Positions 30,379-39,173 of a stretch of DNA of 64,000 nt are shown piece after piece; the stretch's first letter is position 1; the number at the start of each line of letters is the position of its first letter. The notes under the pieces are model-generated. The model worked only from the letters and a program-made list of their open reading frames with translations. It made no database searches and was not told where the DNA came from. The stretch comes from Ulvibacter algarum (GTDB lineage Bacteria; Bacteroidota; Bacteroidia; Flavobacteriales; Flavobacteriaceae). Where the stretch lies: NCBI GenBank assembly GCA_947488905.1, contig CANLBJ010000001.1, positions 558,001 to 622,000 on the forward strand. The letters run 5' to 3'. The translations under genes were made by a program, and so were the position numbers.

Positions 30379-30743
30379 AAGTGATCATTTAATCTAACCA
30401 AGTATTAAAATAATTATGCATAACAAAAGCAATTGTGATGCTTTAGTGATGAAAATTGTTTTTTACTCAGTAAGAAGTTAATTTATTTGGTGGTACTAAG
30501 ATACTAAATTTTACCTAAATCATTGTGAAGAAATGGACTACGTGTTAATACTTAGTCTTTTTTTAAGCAGAAAAAAATGACCTTAATCTTAATAAATTAA
30601 ATATTTACTATTTATTGTAGGTTAATTCTGCACAATAAATTTATATTTAAAGGCTTTTATTTGGACTCAATTTTGAGCTTAGAATCTATAACTTGAGTAT
30701 TTTTAAATTTTACTATCTTCACGTTTATAAAATTTCAGAAACA
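30379..30743. promoter_or_regulatory. Divergent spacer with a dyad and a -7-like box
   Basis: No gene is seen in these 365 bases. ATTTATTGT (30610-30618) and ACAATAAAT (30632-30640) form a 9-bp interrupted dyad. TATCTTCA (30714-30721) is close to TAnnTTTG and precedes the esterase-like ATG at 30744 by 22 bases, with an AAATTTCAGAAA word in the leader. Confidence 0.4.
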
Positions 30744-31892
30744 ATGAAAAAAATTCTTTTACTATTTATTTTGGCACTTTGTTATACGATAGCGCCAGCC
30801 CAAACTGTCTATGAGGAGTTTGAATCTAAAAAATTAGACACGATACGAAGGTTAAAAATACAGTTGCCTCGTAATTATGAACAGAATCAAGATAAAGTGT
30901 ATCCTATTGTTCTAGTTTTAGATGCAGATTATCTCTTTGAACCTGTTGCAGGTAATGTAGATTACTTTAGTTACTGGGAAGATATGCCAGAGTCTATTGT
31001 GGTTGGTGTGATGCAGGGTGACACAAGGTATGATGATGCTTACTATGATGATACTAACTATATGCCGGCAGATACTGGGGCAGATTTCTTTGAATTTTTA
31101 GGTCTTGAATTAATACCATATATAGATTCTAAATATCGTACTGCTAAGTTTATTATCACCGTTGGTCATGATTTTACGGCAAATTTCACAAATTATTATT
31201 TATTTAAAGACCCTCCGCTTTTTAATGGTATAATTAGTTTGAGCCCTGATACAGCCCCTTCTATGGGAGAACGTTTACAAAAAAGAATTCCTGCTCTTGA
31301 CAACAAAATGTTTTACTATTTAGCTACAGGAACAGATGATATAAAAGGATTACGTGAGGCGGCATTAGAGCTTGATGGTCAATTAAAAACAGTAAAGAGT
31401 GAAAAGTTTAATTACTACTTTGACAATTTTGAAGGAGCAACTCATTACAGCCTCGTGGGGCGAGGAATCCCTAATGCACTTGAGAAGATATTTGCTGTTT
31501 ATAGACCTATTAGTAAGCAACAGTATAAAGATGAGCTAATGAAAACCACAAAGCCTATTAATGAATATTTGACTGAGAAGTATGCGACAATTAAAGATCT
31601 TTTTGGTCTTGATAATCCTATACGTGTAAATGATTACATAGCAACTGCAACGGCTTCTGAAAAGCGCAAACAATGGGAGTCTCTTAAAGTAATTGCTACA
31701 ATGGCACAGCGAGATTATCCTGACACAGTGTTAGGTGACTATTATATGGGACGCTATCTAGAAGAGACTGGAGACCATAAAAAAGCGATGCGCGTCTATC
31801 AAGGAGCTTTTAATAAAGAAGAAGTAGATTTTATTACTATTGATATTATGCTTGATAAAGCAGATAAGATTAAAGATGATTTTGGGTATTAA
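30744..31892 (+). CDS. Secreted esterase-like alpha/beta hydrolase lacking the catalytic serine
   Basis: Protein of 382 residues from ATG at 30744, where the signal peptide (MKKILLLFILALCYTIAPAQ) begins; an upstream TTG at 30693 would add 17 residues and overlap the promoter. Residues 21-260 fit the putative esterase (D-type) family: YPIVLVLDADYLF, IVVGVMQGDTRYDDAYY, then the nucleophile elbow. Where relatives have GHSxGG, this protein has VGHDFTANF, with Asp143 in place of Ser. The C-terminal part is helical and TPR-like (YMGRYLEETGDHKKAMRVYQ). It is probably periplasmic. It may be a non-catalytic homologue. Confidence 0.78.
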   Translation: MKKILLLFILALCYTIAPAQTVYEEFESKKLDTIRRLKIQLPRNYEQNQDKVYPIVLVLDADYLFEPVAGNVDYFSYWEDMPESIVVGVMQGDTRYDDAYYDDTNYMPADTGADFFEFLGLELIPYIDSKYRTAKFIITVGHDFTANFTNYYLFKDPPLFNGIISLSPDTAPSMGERLQKRIPALDNKMFYYLATGTDDIKGLREAALELDGQLKTVKSEKFNYYFDNFEGATHYSLVGRGIPNALEKIFAVYRPISKQQYKDELMKTTKPINEYLTEKYATIKDLFGLDNPIRVNDYIATATASEKRKQWESLKVIATMAQRDYPDTVLGDYYMGRYLEETGDHKKAMRVYQGAFNKEEVDFITIDIMLDKADKIKDDFGY

Positions 31893-31923
31893 GATTTAAA
31901 ACCTTTTATAATCACTAAATTAA

Positions 31924-31957
31924 AAAACCTCTCTTGAGTTATACTTAAGAGGGGTTT
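31924..31957 (+). terminator. Terminator after the esterase-like gene
   Basis: AACCTCTCTT pairs with AAGAGGGGTT (one G-T pair) around a short loop and is followed by T-rich sequence. Confidence 0.7.
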
Positions 31958-31981
31958 TCTTATGAAGAATACTTTAAAAAA

Positions 31982-32013
31982 AATCCGCCTTAAGCAAAAG
32001 CTAAAGACGGATT
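31982..32013 (-). terminator. Terminator of the rplM-rpsI-rpsB-tsf operon
   Basis: On the minus strand AATCCGTCTTTAGC pairs with GCTTAAGGCGGATT around TTTT and is followed by a run of T. It lies 53 bases after the tsf stop. Confidence 0.85.
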
Positions 32014-32066
32014 AGTGATTATCTAACTACACTGGGTAGTTGAGCTATTTTAAAATAGTATAGAAA

Positions 32067-33035
32067 CTATGCAAGAGTTACTCTCTTAAAACCAACAACA
32101 TTTACATCACCGTGAGCTGCAACGTAGTCACCTACGTTTTTCTTGTCATCCATAATGAAGTTTTGGTCTAATAAAGCTTGCTCGTGGTCTAATGTCGTGT
32201 TATCAGCGATAAAACGTTCCATTTTTCCAGGAAGGATTCTGTCCCAGATTTGTTCTGGCTTTCCTTCTGCTTTTAGTTCCTCTTTAGCAGCTTCTTCAGC
32301 TTTTGCTAAAACATCATCAGTTAATTGAGATCTTGAAATGAATGTAGGTATATTTTTTAAAGTTTTACCTAGACGTCCCAATTCAATATTGTCTTTTTCA
32401 ATTACAGCGATACGAGCTTGTGTTTCGTTAGCTACAAATTCAGGTGTAAAATCTTTATAAGATAATGTAGTTGCACCCATAGAGGCAACTTGCATTGATA
32501 CTTCTTTAGCTAGTTTTTCTGCGCCGTCAATAGCTGCACTTAAACCAGTTAAAGCACCAATTTTCTTACCGTGAATATATGTTCCTACAAAAGGAGCTTC
32601 AAGAATTTCAAAACCACCTATTTCTAGTTTCTCACCAATAACACCAGTTTGTTCGATTAACTTCTCTGCAACCGTCATAGCGTCATCAAATTTTGCAGCA
32701 AGAAATTCTTCTTTAGTATCAAAGTTAATTGCGATAGCAGCCATTTCGTTTGCCATTGCAGTATAAGAATCGTTGTTTGCAACAAAGTCAGTCTCACAGT
32801 TTAATGCAAGAACAACACCTCTTGTGTTAGTATCGTTAATTTTAGAAACAACAGCACCTTCACTTGAGTCGCGATCTGCTCTTTTTTCTGCAATTTTTTG
32901 ACCTTTTTTACGTAGAACCGCAATCGCGTCTTCTAAGTTTCCTTCAGCTTCTACTAGGGCGTTTTTACAGTCCATCATACCAGCTCCGGTCTTTTTTCTT
33001 AATTCGTTTACTTGTGCAGCAGTTATTTTTGCCAT
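32067..33035 (-). CDS. tsf: Translation elongation factor Ts
   Basis: Guanine-nucleotide exchange factor for EF-Tu, 322 residues. The N-terminal UBA-like segment ITAAQVNELRKKTGAGMMDC and VLRKKGQKIAEKRADR are diagnostic, as is ALNCETDFVANND. It is longer than the E. coli protein, as in other Bacteroidota. It is the last gene of the ribosomal operon, separated from rpsB by a 212-base spacer rich in hairpins. Confidence 0.98.
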   Translation of the reverse strand: MAKITAAQVNELRKKTGAGMMDCKNALVEAEGNLEDAIAVLRKKGQKIAEKRADRDSSEGAVVSKINDTNTRGVVLALNCETDFVANNDSYTAMANEMAAIAINFDTKEEFLAAKFDDAMTVAEKLIEQTGVIGEKLEIGGFEILEAPFVGTYIHGKKIGALTGLSAAIDGAEKLAKEVSMQVASMGATTLSYKDFTPEFVANETQARIAVIEKDNIELGRLGKTLKNIPTFISRSQLTDDVLAKAEEAAKEELKAEGKPEQIWDRILPGKMERFIADNTTLDHEQALLDQNFIMDDKKNVGDYVAAHGDVNVVGFKRVTLA

Positions 33036-33247
33036 GATAATATTTATTTTGTCTTATCCGCTAAGGCGGATAACTAATTATTAATTATTGTATTAAAAAA
33101 AGTCGCTTCGCAAATTTCAATTAGAAATGAACTTGGCGACTTAATTTTTTATAGTCTTTCCGCGCTCAATGCGGAATCGCTTTAAATAGAATTCTATTTA
33201 ATAATAAGTAACATTGCTTACTGCAAAGCTACTGCTTACTAAAAAGC
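33036..33247 (-). promoter_or_regulatory. Hairpin-rich rpsB-tsf spacer with an attenuator-like structure
   Basis: Reading in the gene direction: a dyad TTCCGC/GCGGAA, then AAGTCGC pairing with GCGACTT (plus-strand 33102-33140 region) followed directly by a T run, which looks like an internal terminator, and last TTATCCGC-CTTA-GCGGATAA just upstream of the tsf start. Such a set could set the rpsB:tsf ratio by partial termination or RNA processing. No gene is seen. Confidence 0.5.
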
Positions 33248-34132
33248 CTACTCTTCTTCTTTAACTGCTTCTAAAGTTTCTTTCTTAGATTCAAGCTTTA
33301 CAGGTTGCTTAGCATCCTTCATTGCTTTCTCGTCAGAAACACTTGTGTTAGCTGCTTCAGAAACTACAGTAGCTTCTTTTTTAGCTTTAGTTTCTTTTTT
33401 TGGTGCTGCTTTTGCTGCTTTTGCATCATCAGCATCTTTACCAGCTTTACGCTCTGCAAGACCTTCAATTACTGCATCTGTAACAGATGTCATAATTTTG
33501 TCAATTGACTTAGATGCATCATCATTAGATGGTATTGCATAGTCAATTACTCTTGGGTCAGAGTTTGTATCTACCATTGCAAAAATTGGAATCTTTAAGA
33601 TTAAAGCTTCTGCAACTGCAATGTGCTCACGTGTAGTATCTACTACAAATAATGCACCTGGTAAACGACTCATATCACTAATAGAACCTAAGTTTTTCTC
33701 AAGTTTAGCACGTAAACGGTCTACTTGTAAACGTTCTTTTTTAGATAATGTTAAGAAAGTACCATCTGCTTTCATTCTATCAATAGTCGTCATTTTTTTA
33801 ACGGCTTTACGGATAGTTACAAAGTTTGTTAACATTCCGCCAGGCCATCTTTCTGTGATGTAAGGCATGTTAGCATTCCCTGCTTTTTCTGCAACGATGT
33901 CTTTTGCTTGTTTTTTAGTAGCTACAAATAAGATTTTGCGTCCACTAGCTGCGATCTTTCTTAAAGCTTCATTAGCTTCATCAAGTTTTGCAACAGTTTT
34001 GTATAAGTTAATAATGTGAATTCCATTACGCTCCATGTAGATGTAAGGCGCCATGTTTGGATTCCATTTTCTTGTCAGGTGACCAAAGTGTACACCTGCG
34101 TCTAGTAATTCTTTTACTTCTAGTTTTGCCAT
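33248..34132 (-). CDS. rpsB: Ribosomal protein S2 with charged C-terminal extension
   Basis: Small-subunit protein S2, 294 residues. The core (LLDAGVHFGHLTRKWNPNM, ITERWPGGMLTNF, GALFVVDTTREHIAV, IPIFAMVDTNSDP) ends near residue 228. About 65 further residues are rich in Ala, Lys and Glu, a low-complexity tail found in several Bacteroidota S2 proteins and probably disordered. The 303-base spacer before it carries several hairpins. Order rplM-rpsI-rpsB-tsf is conserved in the phylum. Confidence 0.98.
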   Translation of the reverse strand: MAKLEVKELLDAGVHFGHLTRKWNPNMAPYIYMERNGIHIINLYKTVAKLDEANEALRKIAASGRKILFVATKKQAKDIVAEKAGNANMPYITERWPGGMLTNFVTIRKAVKKMTTIDRMKADGTFLTLSKKERLQVDRLRAKLEKNLGSISDMSRLPGALFVVDTTREHIAVAEALILKIPIFAMVDTNSDPRVIDYAIPSNDDASKSIDKIMTSVTDAVIEGLAERKAGKDADDAKAAKAAPKKETKAKKEATVVSEAANTSVSDEKAMKDAKQPVKLESKKETLEAVKEEE

Positions 34133-34435
34133 TTTATTGTTAGTTTACGTTCTGTGTGTTTAGATGTCAACCTCCGCGCGATACGTATGGTTTAGATGCT
34201 AAACTAATTGTCCCACCCGGCAGGGCGGGACTAACAGCTTATTTAATATTCAATTTTATTTAAGAACTTTTTATCAAGTTAACTTACGCTACTTTGATAA
34301 GATTCCGACTTTTGCCGGGATAACAAGTTTAGCAAAAGCTAACTTGTCTTTAACTGGTTTTTAACCCATAATATTTCCGAAGAAATAATACCCATAACCA
34401 ATAAGGTGTTTGAGTGGAGCCAAAGACCCGAAAAA
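34133..34435 (-). promoter_or_regulatory. Structured leader upstream of rpsB
   Basis: A 303-base spacer inside an operon, with no gene. In the gene direction it holds ACAAGTTAGC-TTTT-GCTAAACTTGT (plus 34322-34347), TTATCAA/TTGATAA, a GC-rich hairpin GTCCCGCCC-TGCC-GGGTGGGAC (plus about 34222-34243), and GTTTAG/CTAAAC nearer the start codon. A core dispersed motif lies at 34374. An autoregulatory leader bound by S2, or a second promoter, is plausible. Confidence 0.5.
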
Positions 34436-34822
34436 TTAACGTTTCGAGAATTGGAATTTCTTACGTGCTTTCTTTTGACCAAATTTCTTACGTTCAACCA
34501 TTCTTGGGTCTCTTGTAAGTAATCCTTCTGGCTTAAGAATACCACGATTCTCGTCGTTAAGTGTACACATTGCACGAGCAATAGCAAGTCTAATTGCTTC
34601 TGCTTGTCCTGTGATACCACCACCAAATACGTTTACATTGATGTCAAACGTAGTTTCGTTGTCAGTTAACATTAACGGCTGCTTTACTTTGTACTGTAGA
34701 GTAGGTGTAGTAAAGTAGTTTGCAAGCTCACGCTTGTTTACTGTAATATTTCCTTTTCCTTCTGAAAGATAAACACGCGCTACGGCTGTTTTTCTTCTTC
34801 CTATTTTGTGAATTGTCTCCAT
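34436..34822 (-). CDS. rpsI: Ribosomal protein S9
   Basis: Small-subunit protein S9, 128 residues, full length. It has IGRRKTAVARVYLSEGKGNI, GGGITGQAEAIRLAIARAM and the conserved basic end KKARKKFQFSKR, whose terminal arginine reaches the P-site tRNA in known ribosomes. Its ATG overlaps the last base of the rplM stop codon region, so the two are translationally linked. Confidence 0.98.
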   Translation of the reverse strand: METIHKIGRRKTAVARVYLSEGKGNITVNKRELANYFTTPTLQYKVKQPLMLTDNETTFDINVNVFGGGITGQAEAIRLAIARAMCTLNDENRGILKPEGLLTRDPRMVERKKFGQKKARKKFQFSKR

Positions 34823-35280
34823 TACTTAGTCGCGGTGTTAATAGTGATTACTCTTGGTTTTTGAGCTTCTTGACCGTGGTTAGCATCGCTATACACTTTC
34901 AAGTTTCTAAAAATTGCAGCACCTAATTTATTTTTAGGTAACATTCCTTTTACAGCTTTCTCCACCACGCGTGCTGGATTCTTTTCTTTTAATTCTGTAG
35001 CAGTAAGACTTCTTTGTCCACCTGGGTAACCCGTATGGCGTATGTAAGATTTGTCTCTCCACTTGTTTCCTGTTAATTGGACGTTGCTTGCGTTGATGAT
35101 AATCACGTTGTCTCCACAATCTACATGAGGTGTGAAACTTGGTTTGTGCTTACCACGAAGAAGTTTTGCAACTTCACTCGCAAGACGACCCAATGTGTGC
35201 CCGTCCGCATCTACTACTAACCACTCTTTTGTTACAGTGGCTTTGTTAGCAGATACTGTTTTGTAACTTAATGTATCCAT
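34822..35280 (-). CDS. rplM: Ribosomal protein L13
   Basis: Large-subunit protein L13, 152 residues. [34 protein letters not shown] and [12 protein letters not shown] are typical. First gene of the operon; a complete promoter lies about 55 bases upstream. Confidence 0.98.
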   Translation of the reverse strand: MDTLSYKTVSANKATVTKEWLVVDADGHTLGRLASEVAKLLRGKHKPSFTPHVDCGDNVIIINASNVQLTGNKWRDKSYIRHTGYPGGQRSLTATELKEKNPARVVEKAVKGMLPKNKLGAAIFRNLKVYSDANHGQEAQKPRVITINTATK

Positions 35281-35334
35281 TATGTTCTTTGTCTAATTGT
35301 TAATAATTATTTTCTGTCCCAAATTAATGGACGG

Positions 35335-35365
35335 CAAAAGTAATGTTATTTATTTGATTGACAAA
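35335..35365 (-). promoter_or_regulatory. Promoter of the rplM operon
   Basis: On the minus strand, TTTG (plus 35362-35365) and TACTTTTG (plus 35335-35342) are separated by 19 bases: a full match to the Bacteroidota -33/-7 consensus. The predicted leader is about 50 bases. The rest of the 352-base spacer, 35366-35574, shows no convincing gene but has an extended dispersed motif at 35465-35479. Confidence 0.75.
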
Positions 35366-35464
35366 TTAAAAAGAACTTGAAATTTAAAACCAACTAAAAA
35401 TCAAAAAAATAACTGATGTTGAGTGGGTTACAATGTTTAAAAAGAGTGTTGTTAAACTCAATTA

Positions 35465-35479
35465 CTTCGGAAATTTTAA
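35465..35479. repeat. Dispersed 15-bp motif CTTCnGAAATwTTAA (representative intergenic copy)
   Basis: CTTCGGAAATTTTAA. Other exact matches to the degenerate 15-mer: 8008-8022, 19030-19044 (minus), 44612-44626, 52323-52337, 62592-62606 and 63587-63601. The 9-bp core CTTCGGAAA (either strand) also occurs at 6758, 8609, 20696, 21842, 34374, 36474, 37559, 39922, 42617, 43102, 48167, 49390, 54604, 56588 and 58694. Copies fall in genes and spacers alike and in several reading frames. Confidence 0.75.
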
Positions 35480-35574
35480 GTGGTGAAAATTTAGTTATTT
35501 GAAACCCAATATTGATTGTATAATAATTCTTACGGAGGGTGGAATCACTTCGAGTAGACCTAATAAAAACAAAT

Positions 35575-35606
35575 AACCTCACCGATCTCAAAAGACCTGT
35601 GAGGTT
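35575..35606 (-). terminator. Terminator after the pyruvate carboxylase gene
   Basis: AACCTCAC (35575-35582) pairs with GTGAGGTT (35599-35606); on the minus strand a T-rich stretch follows a few bases later. It is 27 bases after the stop. Confidence 0.6.
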
Positions 35607-35632
35607 TAAATAGTTATATATTTTGTAAAAGG

Positions 35633-38600
35633 TTATTCAATACTCAATACCAAATCCCCTGTCATTACCATTTCTCCTTCCTTAAGTTCTACAGAAGCAA
35701 CCGTTCCATCTCTTAAAGCCGTCACTGTAGTTTCCATTTTCATCGCCTCAATAATAAAAAGGTGATCGTTTTCTTTTACTTCTTGACCTGGCTTTACTAA
35801 TACTTTGTAAAGCATTCCTTGTAGCGGAGCACCATAGTGAGTGTGATCATTAGCATCTGCTTTTTCGTTTTGCTTTACTGAAATATTCAACGATTTGTCT
35901 AATATTTCAACTAATCTGTTCTCACCATTTACTTTAAAGAACACCATACGTTTCCCTTCATCGTTAGGTGGCGTTACCGAGAGTAGTTTAACAATAATCG
36001 TTTTCCCTGGCTCAAGCTCAATCATTATCTCTTCGCGCTGCTCCATTCCGTAGAAAAAATTCTTTGTTGGGAGGATGGCAACGTTACCGTACTTTTTATA
36101 GTTGGTATGTGCGTCTTCAAAAACACGTGGATATAAACTATAACTCAAGAAATCTTCAAACTCAATAGGTCTACTAAAATCTTGTTGAAACTTCTTTTCA
36201 AAGGCTTTAAACTCTTTTGTGAAATCTATAGGTTCTAAATGAGCATTAGGCCTATCTGTATAAGGCGTTTCATTTTTAAGAATAATGGCTTGTAATTCTT
36301 TAGGGAATCCTCCTTGTGGTTGCCCTAAGTCGCCTCTAAAGAAGCTTACCACAGATTCTGGAAACGATAAACTAGCGCCACGTTCAAAAATATCTTTTGG
36401 TGTTAGATTGTTGGTCACCATATAGATGGCCATATCTCCCACAACTTTAGAACTAGGTGTCACTTTTACAAGATTTCCGAAGAGCATATTAACGTCTGCA
36501 TACATTTTTTTAACCTCGTCAAAACGGTCGCCCAACCCTAACGCCGTCGCTTGTGGGCGTAAATTAGAATACTGTCCTCCTGGAATTTCGTGTGCATATA
36601 CTTCTGCGGTACCTGCTTTTAAGCCAGACTCAAAAGGGTAGTAGTACTCACGGATGTCCTCCCAGTAGTTAGAGTAACTATTTAATGAAGGCATATCAAA
36701 CTCGTGCGCTCTGTCTGTATGCTTCACCATCTCTACCACACTATTAAAGTTAGGTTGAGAGGTAAGACCACTTAATCCTGCAAGTGCTACATCTACTACG
36801 TCTACACCAGCTTCAATAGCTTTTAAATACGTTGCAGATTGTATGCTAGAAGTGTCGTGTGTATGTAAATGTAAAGGTAAATCTACGGTGTCTTTTAATG
36901 CGCCCACAAGTTCTTGTGCGGCATAAGGCGTTAAAAGCCCTGCCATGTCTTTAATGCAAATAATATGAGCACCTGCATTTTCAAGATCTTTGGCGAGTTG
37001 CTTGTAGTAGGCTAGCGTATATTTTGTGTTATTTTTATCAAGAATATCACCTGTATAACTAATGGCAGCTTCTGCAAGACCGCCCGTTTTTTCGCGAACG
37101 TAGCGCATACTTGGCTCCATTGCTTTTACCCAGTTTAATGAGTCAAATATTCTAAAAACATCTACCCCATTTTCCCAACTTGTCTCTACAAATTTTTCAA
37201 TCAAATTATCTGGATATGCTTTGTAGCCTACCCCGTTTGATCCACGCAATAACATTTGAAATAAGATATTAGGCATAGACTTGCGCAGTTCACGCAGACG
37301 CGTCCATGGGCTTTCATTTAAAAAGCGCATACACACATCAAAAGTAGCACCACCCCACATCTCTATACTAAAAGTATTTGGGTGGTTTTTTGCAAAACTC
37401 TCTGCTACTGCTACCATGTCTTTAGTTCGCATTCTTGTTGCAAGTAAAGATTGATGCGCATCACGCATAGTGGTATCTGTGTAATGTATCTTTTTTTCTG
37501 CTTTCAACCATTTACTAAAACCATCTGGTCCAAGTTCTGTTAAGAGGTCTTTTGTACCCTTCGGAAAAGCTGCTTTTGGATCAAATGCAGGAATAATAGG
37601 TGTTCTAAATATTTTTGTCTTGTCTACAAACTTTACATCTGGATTACCATTAACAATGACTTCACCTAGATAGTTAGTGATTTTTGTAGTACGATCTTGA
37701 GGTATTTTAATTTTAAAAAGTGCTGGGTGTTCTTTGATAAAATTAACCGTTGCTTTTCCTTCTTTAAATTGATCGTGAAGAATTACATTTTGTAAAAAAT
37801 GAACATTTGTTTTTACACCTCTAATTCTAAATTCTTTAAGCGCACGGCTCATTTTACGTACCGCTCCGTCTAGGGTTCTACCGTGAGCAGAAACCTTTAC
37901 TAGCATAGAATCAAAAAACGGACTTACTTTATAAGACTGATAAATACTACCGGCATCAAGACGTATTCCCATTCCAGAAGCAGAACGATAGGTTGTGATG
38001 GTCCCGTAATCTGGTGTAAAATCGTTTGCTGGATCTTCTGTTGTCAATCTACATTGTAGTGCAAAACCATATGTTGCTAATGTATCTTGCTCATATATTT
38101 TTATTTGTTTGCTATCTAGTTTGTAACCACCAGCAATAAATATTTGTGTTTTAATAAGGTCTATACCAGTTACCATTTCTGTAACAGTATGTTCTACCTG
38201 TATGCGAGGGTTCACTTCTATAAAATAGATAGTATCGTCTTGATCTACTAAAAACTCTACAGTACCTACGTTATTATAGTTTACTTCTTCTGCAATAGCG
38301 ATGGCATATTTGTATAATGCATCTTTTACTTTTTGCGATACATTATGAGAAGGTGCAACTTCTACTACTTTCTGGTGACGACGTTGTACAGAGCAATCAC
38401 GCTCAAATAAATGTCTTATACTACCGTGGTTATCTGCTACAATCTGTACCTCAAGATGTTTTGGGTTTTCTACATATTTTTCTAAAAACATAGTATCGTC
38501 TCCAAAAGAGTTGAGCGCTTCGTTTTTTGCAGAGTCAAAGTTTTTCTCAAGATCATCTGGTTTTGTGATTACACGCATACCACGACCACCACCACCAGAG

Positions 38601-39085
38601 GCAGCTTTTAGCATTACTGGATAGCCTATGATTTCAGCTTCTTCTAGTGCCACTTTAACAGATGTTAAATCACGAGTGTTACTTTTTATAGTTGGTACAT
38701 TACATTTTTCGGCAATCTTTTTTGCCATTATTTTATCTCCCAGAGCATCCATCACTTCTGGATCTGGCCCAATAAATATGATACCATTTTCTTTACAGGC
38801 ACGTGCAAAAGAAGAATTTTCACTTAAAAAACCATAACCAGGATGAATAGCGTCTACCCCTTTATCTACTGCAAGTTTTATTATCGCATCAATATCAAGA
38901 TAAGGTTTAAGAGGGTCGTTGTCTGCACCTATCTGGTAGGCTTCATCAGCTTTAAGACGATGTTGAGAATAACGATCTTCATAGGTATACATTGCTACTG
39001 TACTTATGTTGATCTCTGTACAGGCTCTAAGTATACGAATAGCAATTTCACTACGGTTAGCAACTAGTATTTTCTTGATTTTCAT
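35633..39085 (-). CDS. pyc: Pyruvate carboxylase
   Basis: Biotin enzyme of 1150 residues that makes oxaloacetate from pyruvate and bicarbonate. Domains in order: biotin carboxylase (KILVANRSEIAIRILRA, ATP-grasp loop SGGGGRGMR, EVNPRIQVEHTVTE), carboxyltransferase (TTMRDAHQSLLATRMRT, EMWGGATFDVCMRFL, HLHTHDTSSI), and biotin carboxyl carrier with the biotinyl Lys in EAMKMETT. ATG at 39085 is chosen: family members begin near KIKKILVANR, and the alternative ATG at 39121 lies in the -7 box. The enzyme supplies anaplerotic oxaloacetate, here likely controlled through a palindromic operator. Confidence 0.97.
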   Translation of the reverse strand: MKIKKILVANRSEIAIRILRACTEINISTVAMYTYEDRYSQHRLKADEAYQIGADNDPLKPYLDIDAIIKLAVDKGVDAIHPGYGFLSENSSFARACKENGIIFIGPDPEVMDALGDKIMAKKIAEKCNVPTIKSNTRDLTSVKVALEEAEIIGYPVMLKAASGGGGRGMRVITKPDDLEKNFDSAKNEALNSFGDDTMFLEKYVENPKHLEVQIVADNHGSIRHLFERDCSVQRRHQKVVEVAPSHNVSQKVKDALYKYAIAIAEEVNYNNVGTVEFLVDQDDTIYFIEVNPRIQVEHTVTEMVTGIDLIKTQIFIAGGYKLDSKQIKIYEQDTLATYGFALQCRLTTEDPANDFTPDYGTITTYRSASGMGIRLDAGSIYQSYKVSPFFDSMLVKVSAHGRTLDGAVRKMSRALKEFRIRGVKTNVHFLQNVILHDQFKEGKATVNFIKEHPALFKIKIPQDRTTKITNYLGEVIVNGNPDVKFVDKTKIFRTPIIPAFDPKAAFPKGTKDLLTELGPDGFSKWLKAEKKIHYTDTTMRDAHQSLLATRMRTKDMVAVAESFAKNHPNTFSIEMWGGATFDVCMRFLNESPWTRLRELRKSMPNILFQMLLRGSNGVGYKAYPDNLIEKFVETSWENGVDVFRIFDSLNWVKAMEPSMRYVREKTGGLAEAAISYTGDILDKNNTKYTLAYYKQLAKDLENAGAHIICIKDMAGLLTPYAAQELVGALKDTVDLPLHLHTHDTSSIQSATYLKAIEAGVDVVDVALAGLSGLTSQPNFNSVVEMVKHTDRAHEFDMPSLNSYSNYWEDIREYYYPFESGLKAGTAEVYAHEIPGGQYSNLRPQATALGLGDRFDEVKKMYADVNMLFGNLVKVTPSSKVVGDMAIYMVTNNLTPKDIFERGASLSFPESVVSFFRGDLGQPQGGFPKELQAIILKNETPYTDRPNAHLEPIDFTKEFKAFEKKFQQDFSRPIEFEDFLSYSLYPRVFEDAHTNYKKYGNVAILPTKNFFYGMEQREEIMIELEPGKTIIVKLLSVTPPNDEGKRMVFFKVNGENRLVEILDKSLNISVKQNEKADANDHTHYGAPLQGMLYKVLVKPGQEVKENDHLFIIEAMKMETTVTALRDGTVASVELKEGEMVMTGDLVLSIE

Positions 39086-39118
39086 GTTATTAATGTGTGT
39101 TAAGTGTGCGTATACTGT

Positions 39119-39126
39119 CAAAGATA
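39119..39126 (-). promoter_or_regulatory. -7 promoter element of pyc (TATCTTTG)
   Basis: An exact TAnnTTTG box on the minus strand, about 34 bases before the pyc ATG at 39085. The region between it and the expected -33 box is taken up by a perfect palindrome. Confidence 0.65.
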
Positions 39127-39129
39127 CGA

Positions 39130-39151
39130 TTTACTATGCGCGCATAGTAAA
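39130..39151. promoter_or_regulatory. 22-bp perfect palindrome in the pyc promoter, probable operator
   Basis: TTTACTATGCG followed directly by its reverse complement CGCATAGTAAA. It begins three bases upstream of the -7 box, so a bound protein would block RNA polymerase. No loop and no T tract, so it is not a terminator. The form (dyad with ATGCGCGCAT centre) fits a dimeric repressor such as a MarR or TetR type; the regulator is not in this window. Confidence 0.7.
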
Positions 39152-39173
39152 ATTTACAAATATTTTTTTCTAA

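Noticed and set aside
34339-34626. Leftward 95-codon frame over the rpsI end and its spacer
   Set aside because: It is an alternative frame of rpsI that runs into the structured rpsB leader; composition is not protein-like.
35394-35591. Leftward 65-codon frame in the pyc/rplM spacer
   Set aside because: It starts near the terminator of pyc, has no promoter or family features and contains the dispersed motif; not supported as a gene.
39086-39121. Upstream ATG extending pyruvate carboxylase
   Set aside because: It overlaps the TATCTTTG box; translation from it is not possible from that promoter.
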